In this document: positions 54,101 to 62,177 of the stretch, in pieces
Position numbering within the stretch: the stretch's first letter is position 1
Layout of the letters: every line of letters starts with the position of its first letter
Source: Rhodocytophaga aerolata
GTDB taxonomy: Bacteria > Bacteroidota > Bacteroidia > Cytophagales > 172606-1
DNA length: 64,000 bases
Assembly: GCF_030503435.1 (NCBI RefSeq)
Contig: NZ_JAUKPO010000021.1
Location: 1 to 64,000, forward strand
Reading direction: 5' to 3'
Notes under the pieces: model-generated
Databases searched by the model: none
The model's input: only the letters and a program-made list of their open reading frames with translations
Told to the model about the DNA's origin: nothing
Position numbers and translations under genes: made by a program

Positions 54101-54234
54101 ACGCCGGGAATACCTTGGTTATTTTCGTCAGTTACCTTTCCGGTTAGGGAGTTTATTTGGGCTAACGCTTGAAACGTAATGAGCAAATAGCTAAGAGCTA
54201 TTACCCATTTAAGAGGTGGGACAAGTTGTTTCAT
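51118..54234 (-). CDS. SusC-like TonB-dependent transporter
   Basis: A 1038-aa outer-membrane importer: signal peptide (VIALSYLLITFQALAQ), carboxypeptidase-regulatory-like domain (residues 30-100, LTGKVTDENNQGIPGVNVLE), plug (EVVVVGYGEQQKKDLTGAIS, VLIRGVSSITGGVQPLFVID, SVDVLKDASATAIYGSRGSN) and barrel ending in FTLGLNLSF. It lacks the STN domain, so unlike the SusC at 27184 it is not wired to a sigma/anti-sigma pair; regulation is likely by the IclR protein. It is the first gene of a ten-gene operon running down to 39752, with a palindrome right before its start. Confidence 0.95.
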   Translation of the reverse strand: MKQLVPPLKWVIALSYLLITFQALAQINSLTGKVTDENNQGIPGVNVLEKGTSNGTVTGTDGSYSLRLNNNGSVVVFSYIGYTTEEMSVNNQAEINVKLVPDLQTLGEVVVVGYGEQQKKDLTGAISSVNAKDIQKIQVSSVDQALQGQIAGVQISTTSGAPGGNVNVLIRGVSSITGGVQPLFVIDGYPVSNAGIGNPLNTINPNDIESVDVLKDASATAIYGSRGSNGVIIITTKRGKSGAPRIEFDSYMGFQEVGKKLDLMNAQEFAGMVVDARNAGYLDNFPNGNINDNNTVRPGVNFDISDKYRDPSTLPTTDWQDAIFRRAPINNYQLSATGGTESIRYAVSGGYFSQEGIIINSGLKRYNFRANLDGQLSKNLAFGVSLLPSYTQLREVPASGHYGALGIIASATGMDPSVPVYNEDGSYGNTIPPVDGNAAIQNPVKIANELQNPSSQFRILSNAYLEYTLLEGLKLRSSFGVDLNYYKSNLWNPSTLSSSAPTGPATARASNTENTNWLSETTLSYKKNLGGDHLINILGGFTAQRAYNNSVTVTAGNFPDDLITNINGGIVNGGNQNIEVNNLVSLLARANYSYKDKYLLTATVRSDGSSRFGKNNRWGTFPSASIGWRISNENFMSNITFVNDLKLRASYGVTGNNAIGNYRAISLLGSNNYVIGDAVVPGLAASSLSNNDLSWESQSQLDIGIDLSVWNGRVNITSDYYDKRNKDMLFNIQTPSATGFTNAFVNVGEVQNKGIELGINTRNLVGEFQWSTSFNITFNKNKVLAMNEETARIFGSTAPRANSNVTQVGYPIGVFYGRRAIGIFNSDQEAAEIGGQPNAKAGDIRWKDVNEDGKIDDNDREVIGNPNPDFFFGFNNSFSYKGFTLDITTNGMYGQDVYNAMFAINNSGVQNNLSFIDEARWRSPEEPGSSQYGRLWGRAIRGGLNGNTSYSSLYIFDASYWRIRNITLAYTLPAAWLKNIKVQNARVYVAANNLYTFTKYIGYDPEVGIAESNQTAFGVDFGTYPLNRSFTLGLNLSF

Positions 54235-54241
54235 ATTTTAC

Positions 54242-54258
54242 ATTCAATATTATTGAAT
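54242..54258. promoter_or_regulatory. Candidate IclR operator upstream of susC
   Basis: A perfect 17-nt palindrome, ATTCAATATTATTGAAT, centred on one T and placed 7 nt before the susC start codon. The 15-nt core TTCAATATTATTGAA differs at two positions from the site before kduD (38901-38915). The position between promoter and start suits repression. Confidence 0.6.
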
Positions 54259-54835
54259 TAATATTTTACATTACAATAGTATAATATAGATTTGTATTTT
54301 ACAACTTTTATATTGGATTTATTTTTAGAGGAATTAAAGGGAGAGTATAGGAATATGGTTTAATAACCAATAAGTAAATTTCATCTTTATAGAGGAAATT
54401 AAAACAAAAGACAATACAGCTTTTAAGAAGGAATTGATTATAAAAAAATTACATTGAATCCAGTTAAGTAAGCTATATTGATGTTAACCTCTTTATGACA
54501 CCCGACAATAATCCACTCCATAGTCGGTACAAGAGTTCAGACTCAGCAAGGTTTTGGTAAAAGAGATGATTGAATGTCTAAAGTATGAAGTGAATCCTTC
54601 TCCTTCTCGAACCGGTAAATTGAAATTTGATTACATTATGATCTAAAGGTGTTTGAGTTATAAAAAAGGCAGGGATAAATTTTCTTAGTAGTTAATTTAA
54701 TCATTCTCTAGTGCTACTATCTTTCCAATATTGCATTGAAATTACTGTTTAAGCTCCTCCTCTTTTAACAAATAATTGGTTTTGTATCCCCATTTGTCTA
54801 TCTACTCTTACAACTTTTAATTGATGTATCTAGTA
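54259..54835. other. Upstream region of susC operon
   Basis: About 580 nt, AT-rich near the gene (54259-54310), where the promoter is expected. Nothing else recognised; no gene. Confidence 0.4.
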
Positions 54836-55228
54836 GAAAAATAGACCATTTCTTAAAGTTAATAGCGAAACGGGCAAAAACACCCCTTTTTGATTTAAAA
54901 AATCAACCTCAAAAAATCTCAGCAGATCGGCTACAGAGAATTTTTAAAAAACAGAAAACCGCCTAATTTGCGAAATTAAGCGGTTTTTGGAGTGATTCCG
55001 TTTGGATTCGAACCAAAGACCTACTGCTTAGAAGAGAGTCACCTGTACACTGTCAGTCAAGTAGTTATATACAATAGGTCTGAAATAGGTCCGAAAAAAT
55101 AATTTTTAAAACACCCTTTTTACCTGCTTTCGCTAGGAAAATAAATGGCTTTGCCAGGCTAAAGAAGCTTTTTGCACGAGAAGAGACCCTTGAAAGATAA
55201 CCTCTTCTTCCCTATTGTTTTTTGCCTT
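54836..55228 (-). repeat. Dispersed repeat copy 3 with tRNA-Arg-like 3' half and terminator
   Basis: The third same-orientation copy, starting later than the other two (it lacks the TTGCACAACAC part and the attC-like neighbour). The tRNA-like 3' half lies at 55034-54991 (minus), identical to copy 1 over this part. The terminator hairpin at 54956-54988 is the best preserved: AAAACCGCCTAATTT and AAATTAAGCGGTTTT around a GCG centre. Downstream similarity (TAGGTCTGAAATAGGTCCGA and TTTTGCACGAG) shows the whole unit was copied, not just the tRNA part. Confidence 0.75.
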
Positions 55229-55748
55229 ACTTGCCCACTTTCGTCTGACTACGTTAAACTATCTCCCCTTGGAGTAACTTGAAGGATCTAGCTGCTAAAA
55301 CTGCGCTCTTTCCCTTTTGCATTGTATTGGATAACACTTAGTATAGTCTTTACCTGAAAATGCTTGTTGTCCATCCGCTTCTAATTCTTTTTTCATCGTC
55401 TAAGCGCAATTTGATAAGGCTAGATCTTCAGCTGGTTGAGTCTGATTGCTACACTGTTGAGCTAATTTTACTGCTTATTGTTTAAACTCTCGTGAATATG
55501 ATCTTTTAATAGCTATTAATACTTTAGCTTCCTAGATGAAGTAAGTATAATTACTTTTTTTCCTTCTAACTTTAAGGTTCTTCCAAAAGTTATTTACTCA
55601 GGCAGATTATAGGACACTTTTGAGATTTATCGTATGTAGAAGACAATCAAATAAACCCTTGTAAAAAATCTATCTTATGCCAAGGGTTCATTTATTCCTA
55701 TCAATTTGTCTTATTCTTATCTATTATTCATACTTATTAGCTTGCTGA
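55229..55748. other. Spacer with hairpin downstream of lipoprotein gene
   Basis: No gene is supported here. A hairpin at 55649-55697 pairs AACCCTTG (55654-55661) with CAAGGGTT (55681-55688), with AT-rich outer pairs; it lies about 50 nt past the stop of the minus-strand gene at 55749 and may be its terminator. Confidence 0.45.
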
Positions 55749-56756
55749 CTAAGGCAGCTCTACTTTGATATCTACAGGCCGCCAGTTGCCATAGTTGGGA
55801 CTTCCCGATTTTGCTTCTACTCCCATGGGAGTAAACCATACCTTTGTAGTGCCAAGTGCCTCCTTGGGCTTTAATCCATGGTGTGGATACAAAGATGCAT
55901 AGGGTCCTGTCTGGCGCAGTTTTAGTTGTCTTCCATCCTTGAGTTGAGCACTGATGGTATAACGGCCAACAGGTAAATTGTTGATGGTAAAATTCTTGGT
56001 TCCCACCATTTTGGTAACCGTAAAGGTTTTGGCTTCTCCATAGAGGGTTTCTCCATCGGGTGTCAGTTTTATTTCAATCTCTGCATTGTAAGGGAGACTC
56101 CCTGGCGTAGCCCACATATCATCTGGATCTCCTAAGTCATAATTGATGTATAAAGAACCTCCAAAATAGCCGCCAGATGACCAAGGCTTCTCAGCTCGTT
56201 CGTCTTCATCGGCTAGCCCGTAGGTTAACAAAACAAAGTTTTTTACCAATCCTTTGGTAGATTCAAAACTTTCCACTTTTCCATCTGCCGGGTAAAGGCC
56301 AATGCCTGCCTTTCCGGTTCTATAGGTGATGCTGCACCCGGCTGCCCAGATCTCGGCTGCCCCAAAAGGAACCAGCACTTCATAATACCCATTCTCATCC
56401 GTCTCGGCTGAGGCTGAAGAGTAGGAACCTCCCACTACTGTAGATCTTACGCCTATATAAGCTCCCTGCAATGGTTTACCCGTTAAATCAGCTACATACC
56501 CTATTAGTTTGCCTTCTTTGGCTTGTACTTTAGGGAAAGTCGGTGTTTTGGGCATATAGTTCTCCATGACATTTACATAATCCTCATCACCTGAAAGCTT
56601 GAAAGCTGCTTCGCCATTGATTACAGGAGGAGGTGTTGGTTTCCCCCAGGTAGGCTTGTCTTCATCATTGGTTGACGGGAAGTCTTGGACATCATCTTTG
56701 TCACAGCTCATGATTCCACTGAGCAAAACTATTAGTACGAGAATTTTAGATTTCAT
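55749..56756 (-). CDS. Carboxypeptidase-regulatory-like lipoprotein
   Basis: A 335-aa lipoprotein (lipobox IMSC near residue 18) with an acidic, Pro-rich linker (EDKPTWGKPTPPPVING). A CarboxypepD_reg-like beta-sandwich follows at about 80-175 (KLIGYVADLTGKPLQGAYIG, TDENGYYEVLVPFG), then a second beta domain with INNLPVGRYTISAQLKDGRQ. Such proteins sit on the outer membrane and often help anchor surface structures. It is transcribed away from the two-component genes, sharing the 267-nt region that holds the long hairpin. Function unknown. Confidence 0.82.
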   Translation of the reverse strand: MKSKILVLIVLLSGIMSCDKDDVQDFPSTNDEDKPTWGKPTPPPVINGEAAFKLSGDEDYVNVMENYMPKTPTFPKVQAKEGKLIGYVADLTGKPLQGAYIGVRSTVVGGSYSSASAETDENGYYEVLVPFGAAEIWAAGCSITYRTGKAGIGLYPADGKVESFESTKGLVKNFVLLTYGLADEDERAEKPWSSGGYFGGSLYINYDLGDPDDMWATPGSLPYNAEIEIKLTPDGETLYGEAKTFTVTKMVGTKNFTINNLPVGRYTISAQLKDGRQLKLRQTGPYASLYPHHGLKPKEALGTTKVWFTPMGVEAKSGSPNYGNWRPVDIKVELP

Positions 56757-56895
56757 AGGAAATAGAGATTAGTTTATTGATTTACTATTGAATATAGCAT
56801 GTAGCCTGGCATAAAGAAGTACATGAAAAACACCTTGCCAAGCCCAATTGTCGATTCAGCTATATTCAAAGTTGCTCAGTTTTCTTATCCAAATC

Positions 56896-56964
56896 AATCC
56901 ATAAAAAGGAGGATTTTTTCCTCCTCCTTTATGAGGAGACATAAAATCCTCCTTTTTATGGATT
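56896..56964. promoter_or_regulatory. Long hairpin in divergent leader of sensor kinase
   Basis: Perfect 22-bp inverted repeat: AATCCATAAAAAGGAGGATT plus TT (56896-56917) and its complement (56943-56964), with a 25-nt spacer that itself has CTCCT/AGGAG complementarity. The left arm contains AAGGAGGA and the right arm TCCTCCTT, which look like ribosome-binding and anti-ribosome-binding sequences. It lies 60 nt before the likely kinase start and ends with a T run on the plus strand, as in an attenuator. Confidence 0.6.
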
Positions 56965-57023
56965 TTTTCATTTTGATTGTAAGAGTCAAAATTTTTAAAA
57001 AACTTGTAAAAAACTTAGAGCAA

Positions 57024-59039
57024 ATGAATCCCCGAATTCACTCTTATGTATGGCTCTGCTTAGGGGTAGTATTATCAGGAATATGCTTTCCTTCTTTCTG
57101 CCAGCATGAAAGTATAGCCTTAGATAGCCTAAAACGACAATTATTTATTCATCCCGAAGATACCAGCAAGGTAGGGTTATACATTGAGATAGGACAGCAG
57201 TATGAGGGAGACCAACCAGACTCTGCCCTGTATTATTATGAGCAGGCTGGTGAACTGAGTAAAAAACTAGACTATCCGGCAGGACAAATCAGCTACATTG
57301 CCAACTACACCCAATTGTTAAACTATCAGGGTAAATATGATCAGGCTTTAGCCCTGAATTTGTTGGCAGTAGATATTGCGAGCAAAAATGATCTAAAACT
57401 GCAACTGGCAAAATCATACGTAAATGTTGCAGTGAGTCATCAATATAAAGCCCAGTTTGAAACCTGTTTGCAGTATTACCTGAAAGCAATACCCATTTTT
57501 GAAGAATTGAGCTTTGATACAGGTTTGTATATTCTTTATGCCAACCTTTGTGCCCTATATGGACAAACCCTGGAAGAGTATGACAAAGGTCTAGCCTATG
57601 GGGACAGGGCTATCCGGCTTGCCAGAAAACAAGGGAACTTGTATGGAGAAGCCTCTGCTCAGATAAATAATGGGGTCGTGTTTACTAAAATGAAAAACTA
57701 TACTCAGGCACTAAAAGTAACGGATGAAGGATATATGATTGCCAAGCAAATAAACAGTCTGTACTTACAAAAAACAGCCCTAGTCAACACGGCAGATATC
57801 TACCTAGCGCAAAGACAATATAAGAAAGTAATACTATTGGCCACTCAAGCCTTAGAATTATCTAAAACACTATCTGATATAGAAGGAGAAGCTCTTTCTT
57901 TGGGGAGCTTAGCCTGGGCTTATCTGCATGAAAAGAACTATTTGAAAGCCAAACGATTTGCTAGCCAAGCCGTAGCCTTGTGCCGGGTTCACCAGTTAAG
58001 AGATGAACTGGGAAAGAAGCTTGTACAACTAGCTCAAATTGAACTGGCTCTGGGCAATCTGGATGCTTATGATATGTTAAAGGCAGAAGGAGATTCGCTG
58101 GAAAAAGCCATTCTGAATGCAAGCCTGCGGCAGAATTTACAGGAACTGGAAACTAAATATGCCACCGCCCAGAAAGAAAATAAAATCAAGCAGTTAGAGA
58201 AGGAGAAACAAATTAGCGAGTTAACCATCCGGCAGAAAAACATGATGGTCAGTATATTTATTGGTACGACTTTATCACTTTTAGCTTTCGGATTGTTGTT
58301 TTACCGCAACACACGTAATCAGAAAACCATTCTGCATCAGACACACAAGCTTCAGGAGCAACGCATAAGAGAACTTGAGCAAGTTCAGCAACTACTAGCC
58401 GTGCATGCCATGCTGCAAGGCCAGGAGGCAGAACGCAGCCGTTTAGCCAAAGACCTACATGATGGATTAGGAGGTATGTTATCAGGCATTAAATTATTGT
58501 TTGGTGAGATAAAAAGTAATCTAACATTAACGGATCAGGAGAGCAGCGATTTTTCCAGAGCCTTGCAACAGTTAAACACTACCATAACCGAATTACGGAG
58601 GGTCGCACATCATATGATGCCTGAAGCCTTGGTACGTTTTGGGCTAATCCGGGCCTTACAGGAGTATTGCCATGATCTAAGTAATTCAGCATCCCTTGCC
58701 ATAGACATTCAGGCCTTTGGTATGGAAGACCGCCTAGATGAGGAGACGGAAGTTATTCTCTACCGGGTAGTACAAGAGTCACTCAATAACGTGGTTAAAC
58801 ATGCAGAGGCCACCGAAGTACTTGTGCAATTGATACGGACCGGGGATCAAGTAAGCTTGACATTGGAAGACAATGGAAAAGGTTTTAACCTTAGCCAAAC
58901 TAATACAGGTATCGGGCTAAAGAACATCCGCTCACGCATACAATACCTAGGTGGCCAACTGGACATACAAAGTACTGCTGGCATAGGCACCACTATCACG
59001 ATAGACTTCTACCTCCAAAAGTCTATAGTTTCTGTATAA
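57024..59039 (+). CDS. TPR-containing sensor histidine kinase (NarL-partner type)
   Basis: A 671-aa kinase from ATG 57024: signal peptide (VWLCLGVVLSGICFPSFCQ), about six periplasmic TPR repeats (residues 35-350), a coiled coil, one membrane helix (ISIFIGTTLSLLAFGLLF-like, near 410), then a HisKA_3 dimerisation domain with the phospho-acceptor His in RLAKDLHDGLGGML, and a HATPase domain (VVQESLNNVVKHAEA, LEDNGKGFNL, GIGLKNIRSRI). A longer frame from 56823 exists, but it runs through the long hairpin and lacks a signal sequence at its start. The response regulator follows after 51 nt. Confidence 0.9.
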   Translation: MNPRIHSYVWLCLGVVLSGICFPSFCQHESIALDSLKRQLFIHPEDTSKVGLYIEIGQQYEGDQPDSALYYYEQAGELSKKLDYPAGQISYIANYTQLLNYQGKYDQALALNLLAVDIASKNDLKLQLAKSYVNVAVSHQYKAQFETCLQYYLKAIPIFEELSFDTGLYILYANLCALYGQTLEEYDKGLAYGDRAIRLARKQGNLYGEASAQINNGVVFTKMKNYTQALKVTDEGYMIAKQINSLYLQKTALVNTADIYLAQRQYKKVILLATQALELSKTLSDIEGEALSLGSLAWAYLHEKNYLKAKRFASQAVALCRVHQLRDELGKKLVQLAQIELALGNLDAYDMLKAEGDSLEKAILNASLRQNLQELETKYATAQKENKIKQLEKEKQISELTIRQKNMMVSIFIGTTLSLLAFGLLFYRNTRNQKTILHQTHKLQEQRIRELEQVQQLLAVHAMLQGQEAERSRLAKDLHDGLGGMLSGIKLLFGEIKSNLTLTDQESSDFSRALQQLNTTITELRRVAHHMMPEALVRFGLIRALQEYCHDLSNSASLAIDIQAFGMEDRLDEETEVILYRVVQESLNNVVKHAEATEVLVQLIRTGDQVSLTLEDNGKGFNLSQTNTGIGLKNIRSRIQYLGGQLDIQSTAGIGTTITIDFYLQKSIVSV

Positions 59040-59090
59040 TTAGGAGTAGCAGCACGTTTTACTTATATAAAGAGGGTAGAATTCACGTAA

Positions 59091-59720
59091 ATGGAAAAAA
59101 TAAAAGTTCTCCTGATTGAGGATCATCCTATGATGATTGAAGGTCTTAGAAGTACACTAGCTAGTGTGGCGGATATAGTAGTGGCAGGGTACGCTTTAAA
59201 TGGACAGGATGGATTGAATTTACTCTACAAAATTCCTGTAGATGTGGTAATCTCTGACATTAACCTTCCCGATATCAATGGTATAGAATTATGCAAACAG
59301 ATTAAAGAAGCCTTCTCAAATGTAAAAGTACTGGCACTAAGTAATTTTAATCAATATGACTATATCAGCCAAATGATGAAGAATGGTGCAAATGGATATG
59401 TGCTGAAGAATGCTACCAAAGAAGAACTACTTGAGGCAATTTATGCGGCCACAACTAATAAAAAATACCTAGGCCCAGAACTCATGGACACCTTGTTGCA
59501 AGGTCCTGCACCAGTTTCAGCTAACCTTCCCAGGCTTACCCGCAGAGAAAAAGAAGTGTTAAGCATGATAGCTTCCGGACTGACTAATCAGGAAATAGCA
59601 GATAAACTTTTTGTAAGCATCACGACTGTAATCAGCCATCGCAGAAATCTGCTCACAAAATTTGAAGTAGCAAACACAGCAGCCCTCATCTCTCTGACTA
59701 TGAAGCATGGATTACTCTAA
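59091..59720 (+). CDS. NarL/FixJ-type response regulator
   Basis: A 209-aa two-domain regulator. The receiver domain (1-120) has the acidic pair Glu10-Asp11, phospho-acceptor Asp56 (VVISDINLPDI), the Ser/Thr position in ALSNFN and Lys in GYVLKNATKE. The C-terminal LuxR-type helix-turn-helix (about 145-209) reads LTRREKEVLSMIASGLTNQE then IADKLFVSITTVISHRRNLL. It is the partner of the kinase directly upstream. The targets are unknown; the divergent lipoprotein gene and the leader hairpin are plausible ones. Confidence 0.94.
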   Translation: MEKIKVLLIEDHPMMIEGLRSTLASVADIVVAGYALNGQDGLNLLYKIPVDVVISDINLPDINGIELCKQIKEAFSNVKVLALSNFNQYDYISQMMKNGANGYVLKNATKEELLEAIYAATTNKKYLGPELMDTLLQGPAPVSANLPRLTRREKEVLSMIASGLTNQEIADKLFVSITTVISHRRNLLTKFEVANTAALISLTMKHGLL

Positions 59721-59834
59721 GCTTAAAGCCTTGCTAAGTTAGGTCAATAAAAACGTAAGGTGTGAAGCAAGACAAAGCTTTGGAGTCTTTTCAGCAAACA
59801 ATTTTCTCTCAGGCACCTCTCCACTAACAGGCGC

Positions 59835-60152
59835 ATGAAAGATACAAAGGGAGTATCCCAAGGATTGACTATCTTGGCAGTTATGACACAAGCCTCTCCC
59901 TGTTATAAATGTGGCCACTCAACGCATGCCTGGGGCAAAGACCCGATGAATGTTGTTTGTAATGCTTGCTATGTGGTTATAGAAAATCTACAAGGCATAA
60001 GTATCATGAACTCACAAGAACTCTGCACCCATTGTCTGTACTGGATCTCGGCCGATAAGAAATTTGGCAGATGCCGCAATTCGCATTCAGGGTTATTTAA
60101 TACTTTCACTCCGGTAAGCGAATCCTGCTCTCAATTTTTAAATCTAGATTAA
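59835..60152 (+). CDS. Small Cys-rich putative zinc-ribbon protein
   Basis: A 105-aa protein with three cysteine pairs: CYKCGH (residues 23-28), CNAC (42-45) and CTHC (64-67), plus later single Cys in FGRCRN and ESCSQF. The first two pairs make a plausible zinc ribbon, and the third with the later cysteines could form a second metal or disulfide site. No family recognised. It lies 115 nt after the response regulator on the same strand. An internal ATG (MNSQELCTHC) could give a shorter product. Coding status is supported by the regular Cys spacing. Confidence 0.6.
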   Translation: MKDTKGVSQGLTILAVMTQASPCYKCGHSTHAWGKDPMNVVCNACYVVIENLQGISIMNSQELCTHCLYWISADKKFGRCRNSHSGLFNTFTPVSESCSQFLNLD

Positions 60153-60674
60153 AGCTATTTTACATTGCTTCTCACCTTGTGGAATTCCGCTTAAAAAGGA
60201 CAATATAGTAGGAAACAGTAAGCTTCCACCCTAAAGCTTATCCTAGCTAATTTTGCAAGTAATACATACGTACTATTATTTAGGACGCCAAAAGGGAAGT
60301 TTATTAGCCATAAATCTATACTGGTTTTTTACTTTTATTTACTAGGTGTAAAGAACTCACAATTGATTTTTTTTGCAAAAGCTTACCTTTTATGTTCCAC
60401 CACTTCCCCTATATACGACAAGTTTATAGGCAGAAGCCACATTGCCGGTATGGAATGAATATCAAGGAAATTTTCCAAGATAAGGGAGGCAAAATAACCT
60501 CATTTGCTTTACCTTTTCTACTTGAGCCTCGGCAATAGCTTGCTGCTACGCATTAATCCATGCCAACAAAGGAGTATTTGCCATTTTATTGAACCGGTTT
60601 ATCTATCATACGTATCATATTATCAATTGCTTGAACACACCTGAAAAATAAAATGTATTTAACCTGCAGATACA
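60153..60674. other. Spacer, no gene seen
   Basis: About 520 nt, AT-rich in 60300-60400. No credible open frame or strong inverted repeat found; the promoter of the DUF3616 gene should lie near its 3' end. Confidence 0.4.
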
Positions 60675-61763
60675 ATGTTTACAAAACATGTACTACTCCG
60701 ATTTGATGATAACGTAAAAAATTATTCAAAAGGCAAAGATGTACGAGATGGCTTATCATCCGTGGAACGTTCCGGAAATTATTTGTGGCTAGCCTGCGAT
60801 GAAAGTATTGGTCTGGAAAGAGTGAAGATCGATGAAAATGGTCATTTTTCTCAACACCAATCTTTTTGTTTGCTGGATTATATCCAGTTGCCTGCTGGTG
60901 ATGGCTGTGAAATAGATATCGAAGGGTTGTGTTTTCATGGGCAGTATTTATGGCTGGTTGGCTCACATAGCCTGAAAAGAAAAAAGCCGAAGCAAGAATC
61001 AGATAATGTAGAAAAGCAACTCCAGAAATTAGCGAAAGTAGAAGCCGATGCTAACCGGTATATCCTTGCACGGATTCCTTTATTGCACAACCCACAGACA
61101 GGCGAATACCAGCTTTGTAGATCTTGTGTGCATCCAACTGAACCTGAAACTGTATTAACTGCAGCTCAACTAGTTGGCTGGCAAGAGACCAATCAGTTGA
61201 TGCAAGTATTGAAAGAGGATAGCCATTTTAAAGCTTTTATGGAAATTCCAGGAAAGGATAATGGCTTTGATATTGAAGGTCTGGCAATCAAGGGAGAGAA
61301 ACTATACATTGGTTTGCGGGGACCGGTGCTTAGGGGCTGGGCTGCCATCCTGGAAGTAGAAGTAGTAAATACAGAATACGGTTATTTTGCTTTAAAAGAA
61401 CAGGCAGATGGGAAGCTATATAAAAAACATTTCCTGCATTTAGGAGGAATGGGCATCCGTGAATTAGCTATTCTAGAAGAGGATCTATTGATTCTTGCCG
61501 GACCTACCATGGATTTAGATGGAGAGATTGCTGTATTCCGGTGGATAAACGGCGTACATCAACAGAAGGAAGCACTTGTGGGAAGTGAAGAGCTCGATAA
61601 ATTATTTACAATACCTCATGGTTGTGATATAAATTCAGGAAAGGATAAAGCAGAAGGAATGACTATTTTTGATCAAAGACACCTGCTCATTGTCTACGAT
61701 AGTCCGGCTGAGGGCAGAAAAGCAGCAGGCAATGTGGTAAAAGCTGATTTGTATGAAATATAG
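60675..61763 (+). CDS. DUF3616 domain protein
   Basis: A 362-aa soluble protein matching the DUF3616 family: DDNVKNYSKGKDVRDGLSSV, then NYLWLACDESIGLERV, DIEGLCFHGQYLWLVGSHSL, FDIEGLAIKGEKLYIGLRGP, GIRELAILEEDLLILAGPT and a final DKAEGMTIFDQRHLLIVYDS. The repeated D-I-E-G-L blocks suggest a six-bladed propeller related to esterase-like phytase folds, with acidic residues that could bind calcium. No signal peptide. Substrate and role unknown. It stands alone, with gaps of more than 400 nt on both sides. Confidence 0.85.
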   Translation: MFTKHVLLRFDDNVKNYSKGKDVRDGLSSVERSGNYLWLACDESIGLERVKIDENGHFSQHQSFCLLDYIQLPAGDGCEIDIEGLCFHGQYLWLVGSHSLKRKKPKQESDNVEKQLQKLAKVEADANRYILARIPLLHNPQTGEYQLCRSCVHPTEPETVLTAAQLVGWQETNQLMQVLKEDSHFKAFMEIPGKDNGFDIEGLAIKGEKLYIGLRGPVLRGWAAILEVEVVNTEYGYFALKEQADGKLYKKHFLHLGGMGIRELAILEEDLLILAGPTMDLDGEIAVFRWINGVHQQKEALVGSEELDKLFTIPHGCDINSGKDKAEGMTIFDQRHLLIVYDSPAEGRKAAGNVVKADLYEI

Positions 61764-62177
61764 AATCGATTCGATAAGCCTCGCATGCGTTCTGTTATTT
61801 TAGTATCCCTTCCTCTTTTATTAGGTGTGAAGTAATATTCATGCAAAGATGTACTGGCAGGCTAATCCGACAATCGCATAACTAGCTTGAAGTCGCTTTA
61901 TACTCCCCTTTTTTAAACTACCTAGATGCTGAAGCATGAAATATGGTAAAAGGGCTATCACTACAAAAAAGTAGCTATCCATCCAGGAGGGCGGATTGTA
62001 GAGCTGTCCAGACCTGTTACTAAAGCAATATCAGATCCATACTTGGAGTATTAACATAGGTTGAAGTGCTAAAGACTATGAATGCAAAACATAGACTGCC
62101 AATGCCTGTTTCCAAGTTGCTAATGTTGGAAGAAGTGAAATACATAGGTCATTCAAACAGCGTCTTAGAACCATTAT
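61764..62177. other. Spacer, no gene seen
   Basis: About 410 nt between convergent genes. No clear terminator hairpin or open frame could be picked out by eye. Confidence 0.4.
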
